Below are positions 51,765-60,902 of a stretch of DNA of 64,000 nucleotides, in pieces. The stretch covers positions 152,526 to 216,525 of the forward strand of contig CBDBJK010000031.1 of the NCBI GenBank assembly GCA_965206395.1. The letters are read 5' to 3'. Under the pieces are notes generated by a model. That model was given only the letters and a program-made list of their open reading frames with translations, searched no databases and was not told the origin of the DNA. The DNA comes from CBDBJK01 sp965206395. GTDB lineage: Bacteria > Chloroflexota > Dehalococcoidia > Lucifugimonadales > CATOSD01. Within the stretch, counting starts at the first letter, position 1. The number at the start of each line of letters is the position of its first letter. The position numbers and the translations under genes are program-made.

Positions 51765-53216
51765 ATGGGCAAACCAAGCGGATTTAAAGATAACGAACGA
51801 GTGCCTCTGCCGCGTATCCCTGTAGCGGAGCGCATCATGAGTTTCCGTGAGATATTCGGCGACTGGTCAGAAGAGCAGGCCCGCGAGCAAGGTTCACGAT
51901 GCATGAACTGCTCCGTTCCCTTTTGTCACAAAGGTTGTCCGTTGGGGAACCGAATCCCTGACTGGAACGATCTTGTGTACAGGGGCCGCTGGAAGGAGGC
52001 GCTGGAGTCGCTCCACGCCACCAACAACTTCCCCGAGTTCACGGGCAGGATATGCCCTGCGCCGTGCGAAGTGTCGTGCGTTCTGGCTATCAACCAGGAT
52101 CCAGTGACCATTGAGTACATCGAAAAATCCATCGCAGACCGAGGCTGGAAAGAGGGCTGGATCGTTCCGCGGCCTCCCAAATCGCGTACCGGCAAAAAGG
52201 TCGCTATAGTCGGCTCTGGCCCGGCAGGTCTTGCGGCGGCCCAACAGCTAAATAGCTGCGGGCACCTGGTCACTGTCTTCGAGAGGGCAGACTACATCGG
52301 CGGGCTGCTGCGACTCGGCATTCCTGAGTTCAAACTAGAGAAGCAGGTCGTCCAGCGTCGAGTCGATCAGATGACAGCGGAAGGCGTTGAGTTCAAGACG
52401 GGGGTATATGTCGGCGACGACTACCCCGTGGAAGACTTGCGCAAGAGCTTCGATATTATACTGCTGACAGGAGGCTCGACTGTTCCCCGCGACTTGCCCG
52501 TACTGGGTCGAGAGCTTGAGGGCGTTCACTTCGCTATGGACTACCTGACACAGCAAAATAGGCTGCTTACTGGAGAAACGATTGACCCTTCAGAGCGCAT
52601 CACCGCCGAAGGCAAACGAGTGGTTGTCATGGGCGGTGGCGACACCGGCTCCGACTGCCTTGGAACCGCTCATCGCCAGGGCGCGGAGGTGGTTTATCAG
52701 CTAGAGCTGCTTCCTGAGCCTCCTATAGAGAGGCGTGACGACAACCCCTGGCCTCAGTGGTCTACGATACTCAGAACCTCATCGTCCCACGAAGAGGGTG
52801 GCGTGCGCGATTATAACATCAGCACGAAAGGATTCTCAGGTTGCAACGGCAAGGTCGAAAAGCTTCATGCGGTGCGTCTGGAGTGGGGGCCGCCGGATGA
52901 AACTGGACGCCCCGCCATGAACGAGATTCCTGGCAGCGAGTTTGAAATCGAGGCTGACCTCGTTCTTCTGGCGATGGGATTTCTGCATCCAGAGCATGGC
53001 AGCATGCTGTCCGACCTTGGTGTGGATTTCGATGGGCGTGGCAACGTCAAAACCGATCAGAACAAGATGACCAGCGTTTCGGGCGTATTCGCGGCTGGCG
53101 ACATGTCACGCGGGCAATCGCTGGTCGTATGGGCGCTCGCCGAAGGACGCGAGGCGGCGCGCGGCATCGACGAATTCCTCATGGGGAAAACCATCCTCTC
53201 ACGAGTATTGAGCTAA
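51765..53216 (+). CDS. gltD: Glutamate synthase, small subunit
   Basis: A 483-residue NADPH-binding beta subunit. N-terminal Cys clusters (CMNCSVPFCHKGCPLGNRIPDWNDLV and RICPAPCEVSC) bind 4Fe-4S centres. Two Rossmann motifs follow: VAIVGSGPAGLAAAQQL (FAD) near 147 and VVVMGGGDTGSDCLGTAHRQGA (NADPH) near 287. The AAGDMSRGQSLVVWALAEGREAA segment closes the FAD site. It supplies electrons to GltB. Same operon as gltB. Confidence 0.97.
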   Translation: MGKPSGFKDNERVPLPRIPVAERIMSFREIFGDWSEEQAREQGSRCMNCSVPFCHKGCPLGNRIPDWNDLVYRGRWKEALESLHATNNFPEFTGRICPAPCEVSCVLAINQDPVTIEYIEKSIADRGWKEGWIVPRPPKSRTGKKVAIVGSGPAGLAAAQQLNSCGHLVTVFERADYIGGLLRLGIPEFKLEKQVVQRRVDQMTAEGVEFKTGVYVGDDYPVEDLRKSFDIILLTGGSTVPRDLPVLGRELEGVHFAMDYLTQQNRLLTGETIDPSERITAEGKRVVVMGGGDTGSDCLGTAHRQGAEVVYQLELLPEPPIERRDDNPWPQWSTILRTSSSHEEGGVRDYNISTKGFSGCNGKVEKLHAVRLEWGPPDETGRPAMNEIPGSEFEIEADLVLLAMGFLHPEHGSMLSDLGVDFDGRGNVKTDQNKMTSVSGVFAAGDMSRGQSLVVWALAEGREAARGIDEFLMGKTILSRVLS

Positions 53217-53237
53217 GGAGTTCGCATTCCGGCCACG

Positions 53238-53308
53238 AAAAACCCCCCCATAGCTCACAGGCAAATGGAGGGGTTCGGCAGGTGACCTGACCGATCCCCG
53301 GTCAGGTC
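53238..53308 (+). terminator. Tandem hairpins after gltD
   Basis: AACCCC/GGGGTT arms (about 53240 and 53271) are followed by a perfect 10-bp stem GACCTGACCG/CGGTCAGGTC (53284-53308). They lie 25-90 bases after the gltD stop. A likely operon end; the T run is weak. The gap to 53582 otherwise holds only the leader of the amidohydrolase gene. Confidence 0.6.
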
Positions 53309-53582
53309 GCTTACACCCTATCACGAATAACGCATAAATTGCGTGGGGATTTGGTTCTATTATTGTTTGTCTTGGGTTTGTGAACATCGCGTTCGCAGAG
53401 CAGCTTTCAAGAGTCCCACGCGATGGCTATCCTCCTCGATTAACGTCTTCCTATCGCGTCAAACCTCTGAAATCTCTGGGGTGACATGACGGGTAGGCCG
53501 GTAGTATCATGCCTCTGGTCATACCGTCATCACAATGCAAAACAATAGCGCGCGATACGCTGATTCAGGAGGTCTTATCCTA

Positions 53583-54962
53583 ATGCCAGGGCCGACTTTG
53601 AAGATAGAGAATGCACGCTTCATCGTGACCGTCGACACGGAACGGAGAATCATCCAAGACGGAGCGATTGTTGTCGAAGGCAACCAGATTACGCAGGTCG
53701 GCAAGACATCCAATTTGCAGGCGACACCGGCAGACCGGGTTATAGACGCCAGCGAGATGGTCATAACGCCCGGCTTCGGCAACGGACACATGCACATCAG
53801 CTACGCGCACGCCACGCGGGGAATCTTCCCGGACGACCTTGGCCCCGCATATCTGCCCAACGTGTTCAAACTTCAAGGCATCATGACCGAGGAGGAGGAG
53901 TATTATACCTCCCTTCTAGCGATAACAGAGCTTCTGAAATACGGCACGACCAGCTTCGTAGACCCTGGCAGCACAAAGCATATTGATGCCTGTATGAAGG
54001 CGTACGAAGATTCAGGCTGTCGTATTATCGTTGGCGCGCACGTGACCGACAAGCCCAACACAATGAACCTGCCGGTCTACCAGACGTTTGAGGCCATAGA
54101 GTTGATGGAGAAGACCATAGAGAGCTTCGACCATCGCCTCGACGACAGGGTGCGCGTCTGGACTATGCCCTTCTCGGCGGCGTTCTCGACAGACGAATTG
54201 CTGATCGCGGCGAAAAGGCTTGCAGACAAGCATCAGACACGCTTCACCCTTCACCATAGCAGCAGCCCCCAGGCCATAGAGACCGCTATGCAGCAGTATG
54301 GCAAGACTCCCACCGAGCATCTGGAAGACATCGGAGTGCTGGGGCCAAACGTCGTCCTTGCGCACGCGCTCGGCATCAATGAGGCGGAGCTTGACACCAT
54401 TGCGCGTACAGGATCGAATGTGATTATGTGCCCCACTGCCGCAATCAAGGGCGGCTCAGGCATGACTCGGACGGCAATGCTGCCTGAGATGCTTGAAAAA
54501 GGAATCACGGTCGGCCTCGGCACCGACGCCGGAAACAATTCAAACCTGCTAGAGACCATGCGGTCTATGTACCTGGTTGCCGTTCTGTACAAGGACGGGC
54601 GTCAAGATGTGACGATGATTCCGGCGGAGACGGCGCTGGAGCTTGCGACGCTTGGCACCGCGAACGCGCTCGGACTAGGAGCGGATACAGGCTCCATCGA
54701 AGTTGGCAAGAAAGCTGACATAGTGCTGTTCGACACCCGGCGCGTGGAGTGGAGCACATTGTTCAATCCGGTCAACAGCCTGGTGTTCAACGCCGACGGC
54801 AGAAGCGTCCATACCGTCATTGTGGATGGTCTGGTCGTCGTGGAAGATCACAAACCGCTCTTCGTCGACGAATGGGAACTTATCCAGAAAGTTCAGAAGA
54901 TAGGGGAGGATATGCTCGCCAGGACAGGCGTATCCTATCCCTCACGCTGGCCGGTAGTTTAA
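53583..54962 (+). CDS. Amidohydrolase-family protein (chlorohydrolase/deaminase type)
   Basis: About 459 residues, TIM-barrel metal-dependent hydrolase of the TRZ/ATZ-SsnA group. Metal ligands visible: HMH in TPGFGNGHMHISYAHA near 65, further His in LHHSSSP and VLAHALGI, and the Asp in GLGTDAGNNSN near 315. These enzymes deaminate or dechlorinate heterocycles; the substrate is not predictable. I use the ATG at 53583 with AGGAGG ten bases upstream rather than the ATG at 53535. A flavin oxidoreductase and an alpha/beta hydrolase follow on the same strand with short gaps, suggesting a catabolic cluster. Confidence 0.9.
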   Translation: MPGPTLKIENARFIVTVDTERRIIQDGAIVVEGNQITQVGKTSNLQATPADRVIDASEMVITPGFGNGHMHISYAHATRGIFPDDLGPAYLPNVFKLQGIMTEEEEYYTSLLAITELLKYGTTSFVDPGSTKHIDACMKAYEDSGCRIIVGAHVTDKPNTMNLPVYQTFEAIELMEKTIESFDHRLDDRVRVWTMPFSAAFSTDELLIAAKRLADKHQTRFTLHHSSSPQAIETAMQQYGKTPTEHLEDIGVLGPNVVLAHALGINEAELDTIARTGSNVIMCPTAAIKGGSGMTRTAMLPEMLEKGITVGLGTDAGNNSNLLETMRSMYLVAVLYKDGRQDVTMIPAETALELATLGTANALGLGADTGSIEVGKKADIVLFDTRRVEWSTLFNPVNSLVFNADGRSVHTVIVDGLVVVEDHKPLFVDEWELIQKVQKIGEDMLARTGVSYPSRWPVV

Positions 54963-55001
54963 TACCGGTATTTTGAGCATCAACCAGAGAAAGAAAGAGC
55001 C

Positions 55002-55964
55002 ATGACAGATATTAACGATTTCGGAGTGCTTATGCCCACAAGAGGCGTGCTGGTGTACGCCAACGGCGGCAGGCCCAGGGTAGAGCTTAACTGGCAGATG
55101 GCGGAGACAGCGGAGCGTGCGGGCTACGGCTCTGTGTGGGTCGGGGACAGCATCACATCGAAACCGCGCCTTGAACCTCTGACCACGATGGCGGCCATAG
55201 CGGCCCGCACCAGCCGCGTCAAAATCGGGACGGCGGTGATGCTCACTGCCCTTCGCCATCCCGTCCACCTCGCGCATTCGGTGGCGACCATCGACAACAT
55301 CTCCAACGGGCGCGTTTTGCTAGGCGTCGGCGCAGGTCGTGGAGACAATGACATGTATGTGCAGGAGCATACCGCCGTCGGCGTTCCCATCAAGGAGCGC
55401 GCGCCGCGTATGGAGGAAGGCTTGAGACTGATGCGGGCGCTCTGGACGCAGGATCAGGTAACCAGCGAAGGCCCGTTCTATCCACTGCATGAGGTTGCGT
55501 TAGAGCCAAAGCCGGTGCAGCAGTCCGTGCCGATATGGATTTCAAGCAACTGGGTGCAGCGTGGACTCAAGCGCGTTGCCGAGATGGGCGACGCTTGGAT
55601 TACTAACATAACTACCATCGAAGGCTTTCGGGAATGCTGGCAGAAAATCGAGGAGTACGCCAAAAACGCAGGCCGCGACGCCAGTGCAATCAAACGATGC
55701 CTCTACATCTCGGTCAACCTCAAGGACACAGAAGAAGAGGCTCTGAAAGGGGGTGACCAGTTCATGCGGGCCTATTACAGCAGGCCTTACGAGGCGGTCA
55801 GCAAGCAGCTTCTATGTGTTTTCGGGCCGCCCGAAAAAATCGCAGACGCGATACATCGGTACAAAGCAGAGGGCGCAGAGTATTTCATCGTCCGGTTCGC
55901 GTCAGGCGACCAGATGGGGCAGATGTCTCGTTTCACGCAAGAGGTGTTGCCTTTAGTGTCCTGA
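55002..55964 (+). CDS. LLM-class flavin-dependent oxidoreductase
   Basis: A 320-residue luciferase-like TIM-barrel protein (DFGVLMPTRGVLVYANGGRPRVELNWQMAETAERAGYGSVWVGDSITSKPRLEPLTTMAAIAARTSRVKIGTAV), with RVLLGVGAGRGDNDMYVQEH and PIWISSNWVQRGLKRVAEMGDAWI. These use FMNH2 or F420; the cofactor cannot be fixed from the sequence. Many paralogues are known in marine SAR202 genomes, where they are proposed to oxidise recalcitrant organics. It starts 39 bases after the amidohydrolase. Confidence 0.92.
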   Translation: MTDINDFGVLMPTRGVLVYANGGRPRVELNWQMAETAERAGYGSVWVGDSITSKPRLEPLTTMAAIAARTSRVKIGTAVMLTALRHPVHLAHSVATIDNISNGRVLLGVGAGRGDNDMYVQEHTAVGVPIKERAPRMEEGLRLMRALWTQDQVTSEGPFYPLHEVALEPKPVQQSVPIWISSNWVQRGLKRVAEMGDAWITNITTIEGFRECWQKIEEYAKNAGRDASAIKRCLYISVNLKDTEEEALKGGDQFMRAYYSRPYEAVSKQLLCVFGPPEKIADAIHRYKAEGAEYFIVRFASGDQMGQMSRFTQEVLPLVS

Positions 55965-56572
55965 TAGCCAACGCTGATTACGCCTTTATCATCACACAGA
56001 GCAAGACGAGGAGGACTCTACATGGCAAACCTGAAACCCGGCCCAGGCAAAGCCTCAGCAGACGGCGGCGAAATTGCGTACATGGTGGCCGGCGAAGGGC
56101 CGCCAATTGCCACTACGCATCCTTACGCTACGGCCAAGTCGGGCCATCCGGGTTTGCCCGGCTTTACTATCATCACGGTTTGGCCTCGCGGATTCGGGCC
56201 TAGCTCCGCCGCGAGAGACAGCGCGGACTATGGATTCTGGCGTTTGGCCGACGACCTTGACGCAGTGCGCCGCCATCTTGGTCTGGACAAGTGGGTGTTC
56301 TGGGGCGTGTCGATGGGGGGGTTCACCGGCATTATCTACGCATTGAAATATCAGGACACGCTTTCGGCGGTTGTACTGGATTGCGCCGCGCCGAGCCATC
56401 ACTACAAGGACGACCCGAATAGCCTGTATCCGACGGCACGCGCCAGCAAGGAGTTTACAGACCTGCTGAATGAGCCATCCTGGGAAACGCTCCAAGGCTA
56501 TTTCGTGCTGAGGTCGAAACTTGAGGGCTATCCCAATCCAGAGGAGTTGTGGGAACAGAGGCTGGTACACTA

Positions 56573-57809
56573 GTGGTTCAACGTTTTTGTATTGATGGGT
56601 AGAGTGACTTTAGCTTGATGCGCGCATCCTCGGTAGTGAAGCGCCAATCCACTCGTATCACATCCCGGTTGCGTTGATTCTGCCAAGCATTGACCTCGCC
56701 GCGCAGGATGTCTTGATTGGCAATCCGTCGGTCCAGGCACTGTCGAGCCAGCACACCGATCTCTATCTCCGCCATATTCAACCAACTCCCGTGTTTGGGA
56801 GTGTAGTGTATCTCCAGTCGCTCAGCTATACGCCTCGCCTCAGCAGGCTCGAATGCCTCGTATAGCGAGGACAGCTTGTGAGTGTTGAGATTGTCCATTA
56901 CCAGCACGATCCGGTCTCTGTCAGGGTAGTCCTCGTCGACCAGTTTCTTTATCACATGCGCCCAGTCCACCTTCGTGCGACGCTCTCTGACCTCGACTCG
57001 GCGCCATCCGTCCAACGGTGCAAACAGCATGAACAGGCTGCTCACTCCATTGCCCTCGTATTCGTAGTCGTATGCCGCCGATAAGCCGGGCGCTGCGGGA
57101 CGCGGCACTCGCGTCTCCTTGACTTGCTGTTTGCTCGTCTCATCCATGCACACCAGAACCTCATTCCCATCGTACGGCCGTTGGTAGACCTCCAGTACGT
57201 CTTCCATCGCGCACACAAACTCCGCGCTCTGACCGGGCGGGATGCACCAACTCTGCTTCAGCCACGGCTTCAGTTCGTTTTTTTTTAAGCGCCTGGCGAA
57301 CCGTCTCGGTGCTAATGGTCCCGACTATCTCACACTCGACCAACTGGTCAGCCAACAGCTTCAGGGTCCAACTGGCACGCCCCTCCGGCGGTTCCCCGCA
57401 GGCCATCGCTATCAACCGTGCTTCACCTTCGCCGTCCAGTCTCTTTTGACGCCGACGCAGTTGCTTTTTGCGATTCAGCGCAGACTCGACCCCCTCCTCC
57501 ACACAGCGCTTGCGTATTCGCTCGACCGTTGACTGTCCCACACCGAGCGCGCTGGTGATGTCCGCGTCCTTCATTCCCCCGTCCGAGCGTGACTCATCGC
57601 TCATCAGCAGAATGCGCGCATGGGTCTGTTTGTACGCCGCAGCCCGACCGCGTGAGACCAAGGCGTTGAGTTCCTGTTGTTCGTCGGTAGTCAGTCTGAT
57701 ACGGTACTTCTTGGTAGACATCATGGTTCCTCCTCGGTTCAACGTTACGATTGAACCCCCAAGAGGAACAATGACTATCATGGTATTCATTTCAATGATG
57801 TTGGACCAC
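56573..57809 (-). mobile_element. IS630-family insertion sequence, copy 3
   Basis: 1,237 bp with the same ends as copy 1 and flanking TA at 56571-56572 and 57810-57811. It is 12 bp shorter than the others because one unit of a direct repeat coding GRRD/MEDV (ATGGAAGACGTG region) is lost, which keeps both frames open. Confidence 0.93.
56578..57790 (-). CDS. IS630 transposase, two overlapping frames (copy 3)
   Basis: The DNA-binding frame (57790 to 57161) and DDE frame (to 56578) are as in copy 1, with the nine-base A/T run kept near 57278-57286. The 12-bp deletion removes four residues in each overlapping frame. The catalytic residues are unchanged. Confidence 0.87.
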
Positions 57810-58105
57810 TAGTCATCTCTGATCTCAACCCTTACGCCTACGCGGAGATTCTGAGGAGGCTTGAAGAGTTTGACACGCGCTCGCAGCTAGGCGAGATTCG
57901 CATCCCAACCCTGATTCTGGCGGGAGAGAAAGACCTCCAGTGCCCACCGAGTCAGGCACAGATTATCGCCGACGGCATTCCAGGCTCTATCCTGAAGGTC
58001 TATGCCGACACTGGGCATGGCGTCATACGCAACAACCCGCCCGGCGCACTCGATGAATTCAGCGGGTTCGTAAACTCGGCTTTGAAGGAAACTGCAACCC
58101 CATCC

Positions 58106-58226
58106 TAACCTTCACCATCCTTCCGCTGTAGGACGAAAACAAGCCGCAATTTTGGTCGCCCCTCTCCTCCAGAGGAGAGGGGCCGCCTTTATCAATTTCA
58201 AGCCCCGAATTACGCGAGGTGAGGTC
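58106..58226. repeat. REP/MITE-like repeat with decayed palindrome
   Basis: Close relative of the 46160-46280 element: GGTCGCCCCTCTCCTCC, its GGAGGAGAGGGG partner, and an ending AATTACGCGAGGTGAGGTC. The palindrome position reads TCCTTCCGCTGTAGGA (58118-58133), so the right arm has mutated. The left end is degenerate. Confidence 0.75.
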
Positions 58227-58233
58227 GGCCGCT

Positions 58234-59532
58234 CTACGGCACGCTCTCATCGTAGTCCATGCCGATGTGTCCCTCGCGCTCAAGCTCAGCGTACTCCTCG
58301 TCCGAAACCTCTAGCAGCGTCTTGTAGACGTATTCGTTATCCTCGCCCAACCGGACAGGCCCACGACGAATCTTGAGGGGAGGTTCGGTCATCTTGAAGG
58401 GTGCGCCGGGGTACAGGTGCGTGCCCGTGTCCTCCTGAGTCACCTCCTCGAACATTCCTCGCTCGTTCAGGTGAGGGTCGTTGTAGGCATCCCGCTGATC
58501 CATAACCGCGCCTGCCGCTATGCCAGCGTCCTGAAGAACGCGCATCACATCGTAATGGTCACGCTGTGCCGTCCACTCGCTGATATGCGCGTCGATTTCG
58601 TCGTGGCTATTGTAGCGGCTGATCTGACTCGCGAATTTTTCGTCATTCGACCACTCTGGATTTCCAAACGCTTTGCAGAACGCTTCCCAGTCTCGGTCAT
58701 CGAACAGAGTGATGTTGACCCAGCGGTCATCTCCTGCGCAGGGGTAACAGCCCTGGATGGCGTAAGGGTGGCGGTTGCCTATGGTGGAGCCACTGCGGGC
58801 GTTCATCGAGTAGTCCATGAAGAATTGACCCAGAAACGGCAAGGCGTTCTCTGCCTGCGCAAGTTCGATTAGCTGGCCTTTGCCGGTGCGCTTCCTATAG
58901 TGCAGCGCCGTCATGATCGCGAACGCGCCCTGCATGCCACCGGCGGCGTCGGCTACGAAGACCTGTGTGTTCGCCGACGGATCCATGTCGGTATAGCCGC
59001 GAAGCAGAGAGTGACCTATGGTTCCCTCCATGTGAACTCCCAGCGAACGGAAGTTCCTGTACTGGCCTGTGTTGCCGTAGGCGGGCATACGCAGCATGAT
59101 GATGTCCGGGTTCTGCTCCTTGAGCATGTCGTAGGAGATGCCCAGCTTGTCCATCGTCTCGGTAACGTTGTTTTCCACGAACACGTCGCTCGTTTTCACC
59201 AGGCGTTTGAAAATCTCCATGCCCTTTGGCTGAAGCAGGTTAACGGTCATGCTTAGCTTGTTGCGAGCGTGCGCGTTAAATACAGGACTGCGGTTCCAGG
59301 GGCGAGCGCCAACAGTCCGATCAGGCATGCCGCCGAGCATAGGCAGTGAGTTCTTTATCAGGCTCTCCGGCGGATGCGCCATAAGCCCTCGGGTGAGGGG
59401 AACGAAGACCTTCGTAGATTCGACTCGTATGACCTCGGCTCCCATGTCGGCGAGGAGCGTGGCGCAGTAGGTTCCAGCCCACACCACGGTCATGTCCAGG
59501 ACTCTGAAGCCTTCCAACGGAAGCTTGGGCAT
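58234..59532 (-). CDS. Class III CoA-transferase (CaiB/BaiF family), Asp-containing subunit
   Basis: About 432 residues. It begins MPKLPLEGFRVLDMTVVWAGTYCATLLADMGAEVIRVE and has NLLQPKGMEIFKRLVKTSDVFVENN. The catalytic Asp lies in VFVADAAGGMQGAFAIMTAL near 210, then RTGKGQLIEL. The start at 59532 is set by AGGAGG six bases upstream and by the neighbour's stop at 59543. Family III enzymes move CoA between carboxylic acids through an aspartyl-CoA thioester. The partner gene just upstream lacks this Asp, so the two may form a heterodimer. Likely role: activation of an organic acid for degradation. Confidence 0.92.
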   Translation of the reverse strand: MPKLPLEGFRVLDMTVVWAGTYCATLLADMGAEVIRVESTKVFVPLTRGLMAHPPESLIKNSLPMLGGMPDRTVGARPWNRSPVFNAHARNKLSMTVNLLQPKGMEIFKRLVKTSDVFVENNVTETMDKLGISYDMLKEQNPDIIMLRMPAYGNTGQYRNFRSLGVHMEGTIGHSLLRGYTDMDPSANTQVFVADAAGGMQGAFAIMTALHYRKRTGKGQLIELAQAENALPFLGQFFMDYSMNARSGSTIGNRHPYAIQGCYPCAGDDRWVNITLFDDRDWEAFCKAFGNPEWSNDEKFASQISRYNSHDEIDAHISEWTAQRDHYDVMRVLQDAGIAAGAVMDQRDAYNDPHLNERGMFEEVTQEDTGTHLYPGAPFKMTEPPLKIRRGPVRLGEDNEYVYKTLLEVSDEEYAELEREGHIGMDYDESVP

Positions 59533-59542
59533 GTCGGCCTCC

Positions 59543-60754
59543 TTAGATTGCATTTTGTTCCCCCAGACGCACGATGTCTTCTTTGCTGTAGCCTATTCCA
59601 GTCAGCACCTCTTCGTTGTGCTGGCCCAGCAATGGCGCGGGCCTTCGTATCGACCAGGGTGACTCGTTCATGATGAACGGCCTGCCGGGATACTTGAGCC
59701 GTCCAGCCTCCGGGTGCTCGATCTCCGCAAAGACGTTGCGCTCGTTGAAGTTCGGGTCGTTGGCGAGGTCTTCCATCGTGTTTATGGGGCCGCTTAGCAC
59801 GCGGGACTCTTGTGCGGCGTACCAGACCTCGTACTTTGTCCTTTCCAGGCACCAGGGGATGAAGTATTCTTCAAACTCGGCCTTCAGGTCAGGGTCGGTC
59901 TGGGCGGTTGGAGTGTACCACTTGGGGTCTTTGAAGGCTTCGGGTTCACCCAGCATCTTTATCACCCTGGGGAAATAGATCAGGCCTCCCACCAACTCCA
60001 CGTAGCCATCTTCGCAGAGGTAAACGCCGATTGGATAGCCAAGGCTCCCAAGTGGCACACGCTGGCTGACCTCACCGCAATACTGGTAAGCGACGAGCAT
60101 CGTCATGCGCCGGTCTATCGAGCCGACCTGTGTCTCCATGATGGGCACGTCAACGTGTTGGCCTACGTCCTGTAGGCGAGCCGTGAACAGAGCGCCCATC
60201 GTGGCAACCGAGGCGGCGGCCCCTGCCTGGTGCTGGACTACGTTACCCCCCATCTTGATGGGTTCCCTGTCCTCCAGACCTGCGGAATACATCTCGCCGC
60301 CCATGCCGTAGAAGATGATCTCTGAGCCCCTGTAATCCCTATATGGCCCGGTCTGTCCGAAGTTGGAGATAGATGTCATTACCATGTCGGGGTTGATGGA
60401 TTTCAGCGACTCGTAGTCCAGGCCGAAGCCCTCCATCGTGCCAGGGCGGAAGCTCTCGACGACTATATCCACGTCCTTGACCAACTCCCTGACGATGTTT
60501 CTGGCGGCCTCTGTCTTCAGGTTGAGGGTGAGGCCTCGTTTGTTGGTGTTCAGGTGCAGAAATTGGCCGCCTTTCTCCGGGTGAGGCTCATCGTTCGGGA
60601 ACGGCCCCAGACGTCTCGTTCCGTCTCCGCCGTCGGGTCGCTCTACCTTGAGAACGTCTGCGCCATAGTCTGCCAGCAGCTTCGTGCAGTACGGCCCGGC
60701 TATATAGTGAGTGAAGTCCAAAATTCTGACATCTGAAAGAGCCTGATCCGGCAT
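59543..60754 (-). CDS. Class III CoA-transferase homologue lacking the catalytic Asp
   Basis: 403 residues, MPDQALSDVRILDFTHYIAGPYCTKLLADYGADVLKVERPDGGD, then RPGTMEGFGLDYESLKSINPDMVMTSISNFGQTGPYRDYRGSE. Where family members have Asp before an A-G pair, this protein reads NVVQHQAGAAASVATMGAL, so the nucleophile is replaced by Gln or His. It starts after AGGAGG and ends ten bases before the second transferase gene. Heterodimeric transferases with an inactive partner are known in aromatic succinate activation; that analogy is inference. Confidence 0.9.
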   Translation of the reverse strand: MPDQALSDVRILDFTHYIAGPYCTKLLADYGADVLKVERPDGGDGTRRLGPFPNDEPHPEKGGQFLHLNTNKRGLTLNLKTEAARNIVRELVKDVDIVVESFRPGTMEGFGLDYESLKSINPDMVMTSISNFGQTGPYRDYRGSEIIFYGMGGEMYSAGLEDREPIKMGGNVVQHQAGAAASVATMGALFTARLQDVGQHVDVPIMETQVGSIDRRMTMLVAYQYCGEVSQRVPLGSLGYPIGVYLCEDGYVELVGGLIYFPRVIKMLGEPEAFKDPKWYTPTAQTDPDLKAEFEEYFIPWCLERTKYEVWYAAQESRVLSGPINTMEDLANDPNFNERNVFAEIEHPEAGRLKYPGRPFIMNESPWSIRRPAPLLGQHNEEVLTGIGYSKEDIVRLGEQNAI

Positions 60755-60782
60755 AATATCGCCTCCTGGTTAATGACTCGCC

Positions 60783-60868
60783 CACGTCCCCCCTCTCTGT
60801 CCTTCCGCGGAAGGACAGAGGGGGCGCTGTAGACCTACGTTCAACTTAGATTACGTGGGGGTGAGGTG
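60783..60868. repeat. REP/MITE-like repeat with palindrome in the hairpin loop
   Basis: CCCCCTCTCTG, then an exact TCCTTCCGCGGAAGGA (60800-60815), then CAGAGGGGGCGCTGTAGA and GATTACGTGGGGGTGAGGT. Compared with 16850-16930 it has the same arms and right half, but the palindrome takes the place of the loop. Confidence 0.8.
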
Positions 60869-60902
60869 TCGCCCTGGTATCAGTTTCGCAATTCTCAGAA
60901 AA

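Larger units (their letters stand above)
56022..58108 (+). pseudogene. Alpha/beta hydrolase interrupted by IS630 copy 3
   Basis: The 5' part (56022-56570) encodes an alpha/beta hydrolase start with nucleophile elbow GVSMGGFTG near residue 102. The 3' part (57812-58108) supplies ISDLNPYAYAEILRRLEEFDTR, the acidic residue in LILAGEKDLQ and the catalytic His in ADTGHGVI. Together they make about 283 residues, a normal size. The insertion lies between them. Removing the IS and one TA leaves an in-frame TAG at the joint, while removing both TA copies gives LVH-VIS in frame, so insertion was not the only change or the ends differ from the usual model. Same-strand neighbour of the LLM gene. Confidence 0.88.
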
